Shown here in pieces: positions 10,351-20,275 of a stretch of 64,000 nt of DNA (its first letter is position 1; each line of letters starts with the position of its first letter). Origin of the DNA: Chionoecetes opilio (taxonomy: Eukaryota > Arthropoda > Malacostraca > Decapoda > Majidae); contig JACEEZ010013848.1 of NCBI GenBank assembly GCA_016584305.1, positions 134,501 to 198,500 on the forward strand, written 5' to 3'. A program made the position numbers and the translations under genes. The notes beneath the pieces were generated by a model. It saw only the letters and a list, made by a program, of their open reading frames with translations, was not told the origin of the DNA and made no database searches.

Positions 10351-10572
10351 GTACACAAGTTGTTTCGTACACCAGTAGATTCGATCATTCGTTGACCTAA
10401 AAGTTGTTTCGTAGTCTATATGAAACTATAGTCGTTTCGTACATTCGGGTCAGAGTTTAACTTGATGACTACAGTTACGAAACGACACACCAGGTATGTA
10501 TATGTACGAAAAACTCAAAATCAGTGTACGAAACAGCCAACAAAACCTGGGTACGAAACAACTTGTGTACGA
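10351..10572. mobile_element. MITE-like element with GTTTCGTAC ends
   Basis: The terminal inverted repeats GTACACAAGTTGTTTCGTAC (left) and its inverse (right, near 10551-10570) enclose about 180 bp. Further copies of ACGAAAC/GTTTCGT lie in both orientations inside. Non-coding. Confidence 0.75.
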
Positions 10573-11097
10573 AACTCCCTGTATTGCTAGTCCATCCGTA
10601 TCCTTCACTTGACTCATTCTCTCCATCTCATCCTTGTCTCCTATTCTCCCCCTTCACTTCCCGCATCTTCCTCTGCCATATCATCTTCTCTATACACTTC
10701 TAGCACAAGACACATTTCTTTTTTATTTGCACTTCACTCATTCCAGTCACCTATAGGCATTCGGCAGCATACCATTCATTGCACCCTTTATTTTAATTCA
10801 CATTCCCCCTACAGCGTCCTGACCAACGATAAACAACTCAACATGAAATATGCAACTAATAACATAACTTTATATGGCTTGTATATTAGAAAAACCTTCA
10901 TCATGCGACCCTACGAACAGTGTGCGAGTGGTCTTCAGCAACCTTAGCACTACGGTGGAACAACGAACAAATATGGCGGATGGATGTTCGCAAAGATCGT
11001 TTGATAATACCTCTAAACGCGTTACGAACGTTCCAAGATCAATCTAAGTGCATAGATGATCTTAGAGACGCGTTACGAACGTTCGAACATCCGGCCC

Positions 11098-11200
11098 CAG
11101 ATTTTTAGTTAAGGATAGTCCAAGAATGTTCATTGTAGAAGGAGATAGTTGATTGTCATTGAAGAAGAGGGGATAATTATCTGGTAGTCAATACCAGTTA
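11098..11200 (-). mobile_element. LINE B, antisense, 5'-most segment
   Basis: The sequence after the second CAG matches the inverse of the LINE B ORF2 around 36720-36805, joining exactly with 7960 when element D is removed. The 5' truncation point lies near 11200. Confidence 0.75.
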
Positions 11201-11209
11201 GTTATTGGT

Positions 11210-11630
11210 AGTTATCAGCGACATCCAAGAGGCGAATCGATGCCTTTGTTAATAAGTGTCTTCGCAGAATCATGGTGTTTTGCTGGGATGATTACGTGTC
11301 AAATCAGTGATTGCACCATGAGACTGAATCAAGGCCTATTAATTGCATAGTCCATTAGCACCAACTTCGGCTATATGGTCATGTGGCACGCTACCCTGAA
11401 ACCAATCCTTCCCATTGGGTTGTAACTGTAAGAAACAATCTGGCATGGAGAAGGTCAAGGGGGCGTCCACAAGGCTCATGGTTGGGGCAAGTTGATGTTT
11501 CCTGTCGAGAGTTGCTTGGTATGGGAAGGGAGCCTGCATGGGGACTCACGCGTGGTGACCCCCGAGAGTGGCGTCGTAGGTTGGGCGAGGTTACATGCTT
11601 ATGCCTCCAATACTTGATTGATTGATAAAG
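11210..11630 (+). pseudogene. LINE A, C-terminus of ORF2
   Basis: It encodes the end of the LINE A ORF2: a CLRRIM block near 11260, then LRLYGHVARYPETNPSHW, then SRGRPQGSWLGQVD and GDPREWRRRLGEVT. These match the C-terminus that normally follows the RT domain seen at 6028-6757. The frame is broken at about 11310-11380. The intervening RT and thumb codons are missing, so a deletion accompanied or followed the LINE B insertion. Confidence 0.8.
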
Positions 11631-11930
11631 CTGCTATAACCACAATAGTGCCATGACGGTACCATGAACATATCACGATACCGTTAAGAGCTATAGCAAC
11701 GTTCCCCACATCAGGGATGTGGGCGGGGAAACAGTGATGGGTATTGGTGATGGAGAAGGGGGTGGTGGTGTGTTGGGATGAAGGTGGGAAAACAGGTGGG
11801 GGGGTGTTGGTGATGGAGAAGGGGGTGGGTGTTGGTGATGGAGTACGGGGTGGTTGTCGGGGGGTATTTGTGATGGAGAAGGGGATGGGTGTTGGTGGTG
11901 GAGATGTGAGTAGGTTTTGGTATTGAGTAG
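11631..11930. repeat. G-rich minisatellite with flanking TTAA-element sequence
   Basis: Bases 11720-11910 are a degenerate array of GGTGTTGGTGATGGAGAAGGG-type units. The flank at 11640-11715 matches, inverted, 36240-36360 in the TTAA element at 35.3-37.7 kb. Related minisatellites lie at 35690-36240 (C-rich strand) and 37980-38470. Confidence 0.75.
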
Positions 11931-11967
11931 GGTGAATAATGGCAGTTTTTTTAAGGTTTCTATCATC

Positions 11968-12050
11968 TCTCTCTCTCTCTCTCTTCTCTCCTCTCTCCTC
12001 GTCTCTCTCTCTCTCTCCTCCTCTCTCTCCCTCTCTCTCCTCTCACTCCT

Positions 12051-12116
<66 letters not shown>

Positions 12117-12133
12117 CCCCCCCCCCCCCCCCT
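11968..12133. repeat. CT microsatellite and poly-C run
   Basis: About 145 bp of nearly pure (CT)n with interruptions, followed by about 17 C. Open frames here are artefacts of the repeat. Confidence 0.95.
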
Positions 12134-12233
12134 CGACCCCAAACTGTCTTGTTGTCGACACGACAGCTCTGTTACAAATGCAGGAGTTTGTTGTTTACAT
12201 TCGGTGATGAGCTGTTCGCTGACCACTTTGTGT

Positions 12234-12420
12234 GACGTCATCTGCAACTATCTCGCAGCGGCCGGAACGGGGCAATTTTTTTTCTCACTCTTCTTACAAA
12301 AGTCGTGTTTTATGGTAATATTGATGGAAATTCATTATTTTTTGTGGTTAAGGTGTTTTGAATGAACATTAAACCTACCTATGCAAAGAAAGAGAGGGTC
12401 TGGCCGATTACTTCAAGAAA
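12234..12420 (+). repeat. Dispersed repeat family J/I, 3' part
   Basis: Shares blocks with 38570-38730 and 59815-59970: a GGAACGGGGCA-type block, then TTACAAAAGTCGTGTTTT, then GTGTTTTGAATGAACATT and CCTATGCAAAGAA. It ends shortly before the NAT10 exon at 12480. Confidence 0.7.
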
Positions 12421-12479
12421 CATAAAAGCAAGCCCCATACACAACCAGACCTGTCCTCATAAAGCACTTTCCTTCACAG

Positions 12480-12612
12480 TCAATGGGCTATGGATCAAGA
12501 GCTGTCAATCTACTCAGCGACTATTATGGAGGGAAGCATCTTGCCTTGGATGATCCTGCAGTGGCTCTCCCACATCCAGCACAAGACCCCAGCACTGATA
12601 AAGACAGCATTG
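12480..12612 (+). CDS. NAT10: NAT10 exon: end of GNAT acetyltransferase domain
   Basis: 133 bases encode S-MGYGSRAVNLLSDYYGGKHL and about 24 further residues. NAT10/Kre33 is the RNA cytidine acetyltransferase that makes N4-acetylcytidine in 18S rRNA and some tRNAs, acting in the nucleolus with ATP and acetyl-CoA. The MGYGSRA motif matches the RxxGxG-type acetyl-CoA-binding loop of its GNAT domain, and the following LLxxYYxG is conserved in the family. The acceptor is CTTCACAG ending at 12479; the donor GTAACT starts at 12613. The exon starts in phase 0 and ends with one base of a split codon, which is completed by the exon at 22837. The downstream 24 residues (LALDDPAVALPHPAQDPSTD) are a variable linker. 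The preceding exon was not found and is probably left of the window. Confidence 0.88.
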
Positions 12613-12837
12613 GTAACTCTTCCTTTCTCGTTATGCACCTGTCATTTGGATGAATGTTCTAAACCAGTAGTTCTTAACCTGGGTTTGACCGAACCCCAGG
12701 GGTTCGGTGAGTACAACTCGAGGGTTCTGCAGAGACCCTCCAAAACACATTGCAATTTTTCAATTATTGTAATGTCGGATTATTCACCTGAGTAAATTAT
12801 ACGCAAAATTAACATAAATTCAAGCAGTGTGGTGGAA
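12613..12837. other. Start of NAT10 intron; possible hAT end
   Basis: Intron sequence. Near 12664-12710, AGTAGTTCTTAACCTGGG followed by a GAACCCCAGGGGTTCGG palindrome resembles a hAT-type end, but no second end was found. Confidence 0.45.
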
Positions 12838-13015
12838 GGAAAGTTATGTACTTATTTACCTAGCTGTGATATGCAGGAAATGAGCTACACACGTGGGGTC
12901 CCGTCTCCGTATCTCATTTGGTCAATTTTATCCCTAAACTCTGAAATACACTGCATTTACTATATCGTTGTCCAGGTCATTCCACAGATCAATACTCCGT
13001 ATTCCACAGTTTGGA
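12838..13015 (-). pseudogene. LINE 3'-end fragment, antisense
   Basis: It shares TATTTACCTAGCTGTG and GGGGTCCCGTCTCCGTATCT with the better preserved antisense LINE end at 13325-13825, so it is another decayed 3' end of the same family. Confidence 0.65.
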
Positions 13016-13324
13016 GAACTTTTTTTTCTTAACCCCTTGAGACCCAGAACGTAATTTCCATTGTAATTTGGCTACCATTAGACTATTTTAGTGATATAAC
13101 CAATATTTTATAGATATAACCTGTTTAGTATCCTTGTCAACTAACCAACTTGGTATATACCAAGTTACTTTTCGTAATTTTATGGCTAACAATATATGAT
13201 TTTTTTATAGCAAAGGAAAGATCTGGGCGTGAAGGGGTTCATATCCTTCATGCATATTATTTTATTTTTCATTTCTCGTATTTTTCAGCTTTTTTCCATG
13301 TCCTCTTGTGTGTGTATGTGTGTG

Positions 13325-13825
13325 TATTTACCTAGTTGTGTTTTACAGGGCCTGAGTTACACTTGTGTGGTCCCGTCTCCGTATCTACATTTATCCAGTC
13401 TTTCTTTCAATTGGTGCACATTATGTGCTGATATCACCTCATTTAGTCCATTCCAAACTTCTACATTTCTATGAGGGAAGCTGTACTTCTTTATGTTGTT
13501 CAGGCATCTCCCTTTTCCTAGTTGTTTTGTATGTCCTCTTGTGTATCGACCTTCTCTTTGTTTCCGAGTCAGTAGTCTCTCATTGTCTGTTTCTTCCATC
13601 TTTGTTATCAGCTTAAAAATTGTTATTAAGTCTACTCTTTCTCTTCTCTGCTCAAGTGTTGGTAACTTTATTTCCTTCAACCTTTCCTCATAAGAAAGTT
13701 CTTCTAGCTCTGGTACCATCTTTGTTGCCATTCTCTGTATCCTCTCCAACTTTTTCACATGCTTCTTTTTATATGGGGACCATACAATGGCAGCATATTC
13801 CATTTTTTGTCGGATCATTGTAGTA
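13325..13825 (-). pseudogene. CR1-like LINE ORF2 C-terminus, antisense
   Basis: The minus-strand frame at 13818-13357 encodes 153 residues with the typical post-RT region of CR1-like LINEs: KMEYAAIVWSPYKKKHVKKL, then LERIQRMATKMVPEL, then LPTLEQRRERVDLITIFK and WNGLNEVISA near the end. The RT domain itself is absent, so this is a 5'-truncated copy. A more decayed copy of the same family lies in + orientation at about 21700-22730. Confidence 0.85.
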
Positions 13826-13829
13826 CCGT

Positions 13830-14110
13830 ATTTTATGGCTTATAAGACGCTGCATCTTGGAAAATGCACCCTGATTTTAGAAAGAAATTTTTAAGAAAAA
13901 AAAAAACCTCCACCAAAACTGTTGTCTGATATATAGTCATTTTCACACAAGAACACACTCACTATTCATTATCTTCATTCGGCCCTGCTCATCAGCCATT
14001 TTTATTTGCTAGCTTGAATGCGATAGTATACCGTATTTGCCGGCGCATAAGACGCAGTTTCTTTCCAAGAAAGGGAATGCAAAATTCACCCTGCGTCTAA
14101 TGCGGCCATA
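13830..14110 (+). repeat. Fragments of the CCGTATTTTACGGCTTATAA element family
   Basis: Bases 13830-14025 match the left part of the element at 26846-28270 (ACCGTATTTTATGGCTTATA, then TGCATCTTGGAAAATGCACC, then TTCACACAAGAACACACTCA). A second end-like motif is at 14030-14060. No complete element is present. Confidence 0.7.
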
Positions 14111-14309
14111 TTACTAATGAGAGGTCGGGCAAAGAAGGCAGAATGGCCAGTGGTGTATTACTAAGGGGGTCTGGAGTTATCTGTGTTGAGCAGACCACTG
14201 AACACAAATTTGTAACTGTGTTACTAATAGTATCAACAGTAATGCATAATACCAAGAAAAAGTTGGAGTTTAAGAGAAAACAAGAGGTGGGTAACAAGGT
14301 GGCTGTTTC

Positions 14310-14991
14310 TTTTGTAGTTGATCATGGAGCCCGCCCGAAGGAGAAAAAGGTAAACAATGACCATGTTGTGTGCACGAACCCATTTCAGGTACTCTCAGGG
14401 CTGCAAGAGGGAGATACGAAGGTAAGGAAGGTGGACGATACATCATTACCCGAAGGTAAAATCTTGGTTGTTGGTGACAGTCAGGTTAGGCATCTTGACA
14501 GCAGGTTCTGTGGCAGAGAAGGGATGCGCATAAGTCGGTGAGTTATCCAGGGAAGGGGATAGGTTATGTTAGTGACAAGATAGTCGAGTGCATGGCGGAC
14601 CAAGGGAAAAAGCCCATCGTCTGTCTGAGCGCTGGAGGAAATGATGTTGAGTGTGTTAAGAAGTGAGGAATTGCTACGGCGGTTCAAGGAAGCTGTAGGT
14701 AAAGTTAGGGACAGGGGTGGGTTCCCTGTGGTGTGTGGTGTCCTTCCAAGACGCTTTGTTGACGACTTGTGGTACTCCAGGGCTATTGCAATGAATTGCC
14801 GGCTGGCACTTCATTGCAAAGACAATGGTTGGGCCTTTGTAGACAGCTGGGACCTCTTTTTCGGGCATAACCACCTCTACCGCAGGGATGGGATGCACTT
14901 TTCGAGGAAAGGAGTTCAGATCTTGTCTGAATCCCTTGAAAGGGAGGTAGATGCACTGCAGGCTTTTTTAAGACAGAGAACCGGGGTTTAG
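14310..14991 (+). pseudogene. LINE ORF1, SGNH esterase type, frameshifted
   Basis: This is the sense paralogue of the frame at 287-1015. The order is FQVLSGLQEG, then DTSLPEGKILVVGDSQVRHL (nucleophile Ser), a GGNDV block near 14635-14650, then GFPVVCGVLPRRFVDDLWYS and DGMHFSRKGVQILSESLERE (Asp-x-x-His) near the end. It has at least two frameshifts, near 14530 and 14660, so no single frame covers it. The stop at 14989 is at the same place as in the antisense copy. Confidence 0.82.
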
Positions 14992-15114
14992 ACACTGGGG
15001 TCGGGGTAAAGGAAACTTGCGACACTAGGAGGAGTATCAGAAGGCAGGGAACTAAAGTGATTCGTAAGAAGAGAGAGAGGAGGGGTTTAGTTAAAGGTAA
15101 AGGGAAAATTGACA

Positions 15115-16589
15115 AAAAGAAGAGGAGTTGCTATACAAACTGTAGGAGTATTTAAAAAAAGATAGATTTCCTGAGAGGAATAAATAGTGTAGAGGATTTT
15201 GATATAATAGCATTAACAGAAACATGGTTGGATATGTCAGGAAAGGTATTTGATCCGGAAGTCGAGATAGCTGGGTATAAGTTATTTCACAAGGACAGAG
15301 TAGGCAGACGAGGTGGAGGAGTTGCGCTTTATGCAAGAGATGCATTGCAGTGTTGTGTTAATAATGTTATAAAAACAGATGACAGCATAGAGTCTATATG
15401 GGTAGAGGTTACGGAGGGAACTGAGAAAATGGTTTTGGGTGTAGTGTATAGGCCTCCAAACTTATGTAAAGAGGATTCAGCTCCTATATGGGAAGAAATA
15501 AACAAGGCCTGCAGATATAATCGACTATGCGTGGTGGGAGATTTTAATCTTAGGAATATAGACTGGGATTTAGTCATAGGTGACAGCGACGCAGATGAAT
15601 TGTTAAATATAATCCAGGATAACTTCCTAAGTCAAGCAATCAAGGAGCCTACTAGAGGAGATAATATTCTAGATCTATTGCTGACAAATAGAAGACAATT
15701 TAGTTACAAATGTGGAGGTCGGTGGGAATTTAGATAATAGCGACCATTATGAGATCAGATTTAGCTTAAAATGGGAAGTTGGAAAATTAAGTGGCAATAA
15801 GCATCGAATACCTAATTTCAGAAAGGCCAATTATGCAGGATTAAGAAGACACCTGGAGGTTATTAATAAGAGGTGTGGGATGGAGGGGAAGAAAGTTTCC
15901 CAGAATAACGACAGGGCAATGACAGCTGGAAAGGCCAATTATGAAGGATTAGGAAGGCACCTGGAGGTAATTGGCGCGGTTAGATATGGAAGTGAGGTCA
16001 CGGATGAGGAGGTAATTAGAGCGGTTAGACAGGGAAGTGAGGTCAGGGCTGAGGAGGTAATTAGAGAGGTTAGAAATGGAAGTGAGGATGGGGTTGAGGA
16101 GGATTATACCTCATTTGTAAGGAATATAATTGACGGACAGAAAAGAAATATTCCTTATAGGGAAATAAGGTCCAGAAAGAGTGATCCAAAATGGATGACC
16201 ACCAATTTAAAACACAACATTGGAGTAAAAAGAAACATTTATTTAAGGTTCAAGGCAGGATTGGTAAACAAAGAACAGTATAACGTGATGGCAAGGACAG
16301 TGAAGAAATTAACTCGAGTTGCTAAGAACAATTATGAGATTAAAGTAGCAGGACAGGCGAAAAGGGACCCAAAAGGGTTCTATCAGGTATATAAAACAAA
16401 GACAAGGGAATTAGTTGGGCCGTTAAGGTCAGGACAGGGTGAGGTCTTAAATACGGATGAGGATATGTGTAAAAGTCTAAATGATTATTTCTTAAGTGTT
16501 TTTACGGAGGAGGATACGCAGACGATACCTGATAGTGAACAGATGTTCAAAGGAAGCGATGAGGAGAAACTCAAAGATATTGTGATAAC
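15115..16589 (+). pseudogene. LINE ORF2, endonuclease and linker
   Basis: Begins near a CYTNCRSI block followed by a TAA (about 15152). Then comes the apurinic-like endonuclease: IIALTETWLD (Glu of the active site), GGGVALYARD, GVVYRPPN, VVGDFNLRNIDW (Asp-Phe-Asn), and ILDLLLTNR. After a frameshift near 15720 the SDHYEIRF motif (Ser-Asp-His) follows. The linker carries a short amino-acid repeat of the type VIRAVRQGSEVRAEE in three copies (about 15967-16095) and then a basic region (RSRKSDPKWMTTNLKHNIGV) leading to the RT. Coding is cut at 16589 by the hAT insertion; reading across it rejoins at 18695 in frame. Confidence 0.88.
15960..16100 (+). repeat. Short tandem repeats in the LINE ORF2 linker
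   Basis: Three units of 51 bp encode GAVRYGSEVTDEEVI, RAVRQGSEVRAEEVI and REVRNGSEDGVEE. Just upstream, KANYAGLRRHLEVI and KANYEGLGRHLEVI show a second, longer duplication. All stay in frame, so they expanded under coding constraint or recently. Confidence 0.8.
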
Positions 16590-18686
16590 TAGGGCCCGGA
16601 TAGTTATGCACTAAAAAACCATGAAATATGCATGCAAATATGCACTAAAAATTGGACAAATATGCACTAAAAACAGGACAAATATGCATTTATATGCACT
16701 AAAAAATGTCACTTATAAAGCCAAGAATGCAGGTTATACGGAAACAAAATAGTTAATAGAAACTAATGTTAATGTTTATTAAGCAATATACATAATGTAT
16801 TTAACATATATATGTGAAAGTGCTTCAAAAAATAAATATGAACATGTATTTACATTATAGACTGACATATTTTCAGACATTACAGATTGTGGTTGCATTT
16901 GATGATGACATGGTGGCGTAAGTTCTCAAAGTTAAAACTCCGCCTGTTGTCTGTCAGCATAGCTTTATATTCTGAGAACACCCTTTCTACGTCACACGAG
17001 ACGATTGGTGCATGTTTCATACATAGCATGTTTGACATAGTGAGTGGCTGTACCGTCTCATCAATAATAGCATCACCACACATTATCTGACTGACTTTTT
17101 TCAGCTTTTCAAATCCCTTGTTTTTTGTACAACACGTTGCTCAGTTTACCATAGTAAGCATCAGACTGCAAACTTTTTAGTTCATCAAGACACCATTAAC
17201 CAACGAAATTGCCGAGGACAACAGTAGTCCCCTTTCTTCAAGTCTAGTAATTGTTGATGAGAATGCACGCAAAATTCGTTGCAATGAAGAGCAAGCTTTC
17301 CTTCATTCCTTCAGTTTCAAGTAAGATCTTGCTTTCCTGAATGCTCTGAGCCTCCTCAGGGTCGAATGTCGCAATAACAGCTTCAATGACGTCGAAGTTT
17401 TTCCCATAGTACGTTGCAGCATCGATCCAGCTTCCCCATCTTGTCACCACAGGGGAAGGAGGAAGTGGTGTACTTGGAGCGATTTCTTTAAATCTCGCAG
17501 TTCGAGAAGGTGCCTTGAGAAAGATTTACTTGATGTTGGCTATCAGTCGATTTACATCTGGGTAGTTTGACCTAACCAGTTCTGCTACACGATGCAGACC
17601 ATGGGCCACACAGGTCACATGGATCATTTTTGGATACAATACTTGCAGTCCATTCATTGCTTTGCACATGTAAGGTGCAGCATCAGTGCACACCAAGAGA
17701 ACATTTTCATACTCTAACTTCGTTGGCCACAACAATTGCAGAGAATCATTGAGAAACCAGCAACAGTGGAGTGGTTTGACTTTAGATAGTACACCAACAT
17801 TCACTAGGTAGTATTTGCCTCGCTCTGTTTCATCTCCTAACACACCAAAACAAGATTCACAATACACCGTTGCTCCACATCAGTGGTTTCATCGAGTGAC
17901 ACCCATATTTTCTTTCCACAAGCCTTTCTCCTTATGATTTCCATTGTGTCCTTGAACATTGTGAAACATAGTTCTTACGTAATGTTGATTCGTCAGGCAC
18001 CTTTTTTCCAGTATACTGTTTCCAGGAATGACTTTAGGCACTTGTTATTCAGTTTATGCAATGGAATATCTGCTGAAACAAACGCCTTGCACAAATCTGC
18101 GTTGAACTGGGAACGATCAGGTCCTGACTTACTGGAACATGCAAGAAATAGTTGTTGCTCCTTCTGTGCACTATTGGACTTAACAGCTTCGAGTCGGATG
18201 TGCTTGGATGTTTTAAGGTGTTGTTGGACTTGAAATTTCTTGCTCGCTGTCACTGGTGCTTCACAATATTTACAAAACAGTACACTTCCATCAGTAGTAA
18301 ATGCATCAAATTCCATTACATATGATCTCAGCACTTCATTTTGGTTTCTTTGTACTTTCGGCATTTTCACGAGCAGCTGAAGAGAGTAGCTCCACACAGC
18401 AGCACTGCTCCTGACTGACTGCTGCAGCAACAACAGTCAGGGGGTGGGGGTAACCCAGAAATACCAAGGACAGGAAACGACAGATTAAAGAGACGTGACC
18501 TCACCTCACTTCACCAAACCACACCTCACCTCACCTCACCTCCCAGTACCACTTGTGCTCAGATGAATATTTTACCAAAATATGCATTTATATGCAGTTA
18601 TCTAGGAAATATGCACTTATCATAGAAATCACGCAAAATATGCATTTGCATATGAAATATGCAAATGCATAACTATCCGGGCCCTA
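16590..18686 (-). mobile_element. hAT-superfamily DNA transposon with perfect TSD
   Basis: Terminal inverted repeats TAGGGCCCGGATAGTTATGC begin at both ends. The 8-bp duplication GTGATAAC is perfect at 16582-16589 and 18687-18694, inside the LINE ORF2. Subterminal regions are rich in ATATGCA motifs on both sides, likely transposase-binding repeats. A broken transposase gene is on the minus strand. Length is 2097 bp. Confidence 0.95.
16880..18361 (-). pseudogene. hAT transposase, broken
   Basis: Starts at the Met of MPKVQRNQNEVL (18361). An N-terminal BED-like zinc finger follows: VLFCKYCEAPV, then QVQQHLKTSKH (C-x2-C...H-x4-H). After a frameshift comes the catalytic core with LLVCTDAAPYMCKAMNGL (Asp) and HVTCVAHGLHRVAELV, the conserved Cys-x2-His insertion-domain motif. 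The C-terminal hAT dimerisation block is at 17083-16880 (SCDVERVFSEYKAMLTDNRR). At least three frame changes and stops lie between these parts. Similar BED-finger proteins with this layout (CGBP1-like) are widespread in animal hAT families. Not a host gene. Confidence 0.88.
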
Positions 18687-18694
18687 GTGATAAC

Positions 18695-20196
18695 TAAGGA
18701 AATGGTGGAAGAGGGTATAGATAAAATGAAAATTTTTAAATCGCCAGAACCAGATTAAGTGTATCCCAGGGTATTAAAGGAATGCAAGGAGGTTGTTAGT
18801 GAGTCTAGTGCACATTTTTAGGAAATCGGTTGAGATAGGCGATGTGCCATTATTGTGGAGGAAAGGAAATGTTGTTCCCATATTTAAGAAGGGAGACAGA
18901 GGACTAAAGTCAAATTATCGACCCGTAAGTCTAACATCAGTGGTGGGTAAATTATTGGAATCTATTATTGCAAAAAACATTAGAGAGCACTTAGATAAAC
19001 ATAGTTTGATCAATGATTCACAACATGGATTCACCAAGGGTAGGTCATGTCTCACCAATTTATTGAGTTTTTATAGGAAAGTTTATGAGACGGCAGATAA
19101 TGATAAGGATTATGATATAATATATCTGGACTTTAGTAAGGCATTTGACAAAGTACCACACGAGCGACTCTTAAATAAGGTTAGGGCTCATGGAATAGAT
19201 GGGAAGGTTCTTCATTGGATCAGAGCTTGGCTAAGTAATAGGCAACAAAGGGTTACAATTAATGGTTCTAAGTCTGAATGGGGACTGGTGACAAGTGGAG
19301 TTCCACAAGGGTCTGTTTTGGGTCCATTACTATTTTTAATTTACATCAACGACTTGGATAGTGGGATTAGCAGTGATCAGCAGTTTGCTGATGATACTAA
19401 GTTAGGTAGGATTATTGGATCACAGTCTGATGTAAACATATTGCAGGGAGACTTAGATAAACTTACCGAGTGGGCAGTCAGATGACAGATGGAATTTAAT
19501 ATTGATAAATGCAGCGTTATGAATGTTGGTAGAAAAAACCCTGGTAATAGATACACCATAAGCAATGTATCGCTGAAAAGATCAGAAGGTGAAAAATATC
19601 TTGGAGTGAGGGTGAGCCCAGACCTCCGACCTAGGAAACAATGTATTGAGGCCAGAAATAGAGCTAATAGAGTATTAGGATTCATTACCAGAAGTGTTAA
19701 AAGTAGAAGTGCGGAAGTTATTATAAAGCTTTATCTGGCTCTAGTCAGGCCTCACCTAGACTATGCGGTTCAGTTTTGGTCTCCATATTACAGGAAGGAT
19801 ATAGCCTTGTTAGAAACAGTGCAGAGAAGGATGACCAAAATGATACAAGGGATGCGTAACTTTAGTTATGAGATGAGATTGAAGTTATTAAAATTACACT
19901 CACTCGAGAGACGCAGAGTAAGGAGCGATCTGATAGAAGTTTTTAAGTGGATAAAGGGATTTATTAAAGGAGAGGTAGGAAAAGTTCTTACGGCTTTTAA
20001 CCAGGGTAGAACAAGAAGTAACGGATTCAAGCTGGAAAAGCGTAGAATTAGAAAGGAAATAAGGAAAAACTGGTTCACAAATAGGGTGGTGAATGAATGG
20101 AATGGTCTCAGTAGACAGGTAGTTAGTGTGGAGTCATTAGGGAGCTTTAAAGAGGAGCTGGATAGGTTCATGGATGGGGATGAAAGGTGGATGTAG
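18695..20196 (+). pseudogene. LINE ORF2, reverse transcriptase and C-terminus
   Basis: Continues ORF2 after the hAT element: EMVEEGIDKMKIFKSPEPD then a stop at about 18757. After a frameshift near 18800 comes a long RT frame: NVVPIFKKGDRGLKSNYRPV, QHGFTKGRSCLTNL, IIYLDFSKAFDKVPHERL (motif A Asp present), SGVPQGSVLGPLLFLIYIND (motif B) and FADDTKLG (motif C, YADD-type). A TGA at 19484 separates the C-terminal part, with NVGRKNPGNRYTISNV, ARNRANRVLGFITRSV, LVRPHLDYAVQFWSPYYRKD and WNGLSRQVVSVESLGSFKEE. The RT catalytic residues are intact but the frame is not, so the copy is inactive. Confidence 0.9.
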
Positions 20197-20275
20197 GTAG
20201 TGTTAGGCGACAGGAACTACCACGTGTAGGCCTCGCGGCCTCTTGTAGCTTCCTTATTTTCTTATGTTCTTATGT
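20197..20275 (+). other. CR1-like LINE 3' terminus
   Basis: A conserved 3' UTR (GGAACTACCACGTGTAGGCC, then CGGCCTCTTGTAGCTTCCTT) ends in a short TTCTTATG repeat. Further copies of this end are at 21620-21692 (+), 24226-24290 (-) and 59063-59130 (-). Confidence 0.85.

Larger units (their letters stand above)
7961..11097. mobile_element. Non-autonomous DNA element D, 3-bp CAG duplication
   Basis: The ends are inverted: GGGCTGGATGTTCGAACGTT on the left and GGGCCGGATGTTCGAACGTT read inward from the right. Similarity continues through CTCTAAGATCATCT. The flanks are CAG at 7958-7960 and again at 11098-11100. The intact sense LINE B copy shows a single CAG at this point, so the 3-bp target-site duplication is well supported. 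A 3-bp duplication is compatible with PIF/Harbinger- or CACTA-like transposition; the superfamily is not settled. No transposase frame is visible in 3.1 kb. It contains at least two smaller nested inverted-repeat elements and a tandem duplication. Confidence 0.85.
14250..20275 (+). mobile_element. CR1-like LINE, nearly full length, split by a hAT element
   Basis: Contains ORF1 (esterase), ORF2 endonuclease, linker, reverse transcriptase and C-terminal region in the correct order, and a 3' end with CTTATTTTCTTATGTTCTTATGTT-like short repeats, typical of CR1-clade 3' termini. A hAT transposon occupies 16590-18686. Several frameshifts and stops make the copy inactive. The exact 5' end is unclear because older repeat sequence (13830-14110) lies just upstream. 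Confidence 0.85.

Noticed and set aside
11691..12247. Arg/Glu- and Ser/Leu-rich open frames
   Set aside because: Products of the (CT)n microsatellite and its complement, with no non-repetitive coding part.
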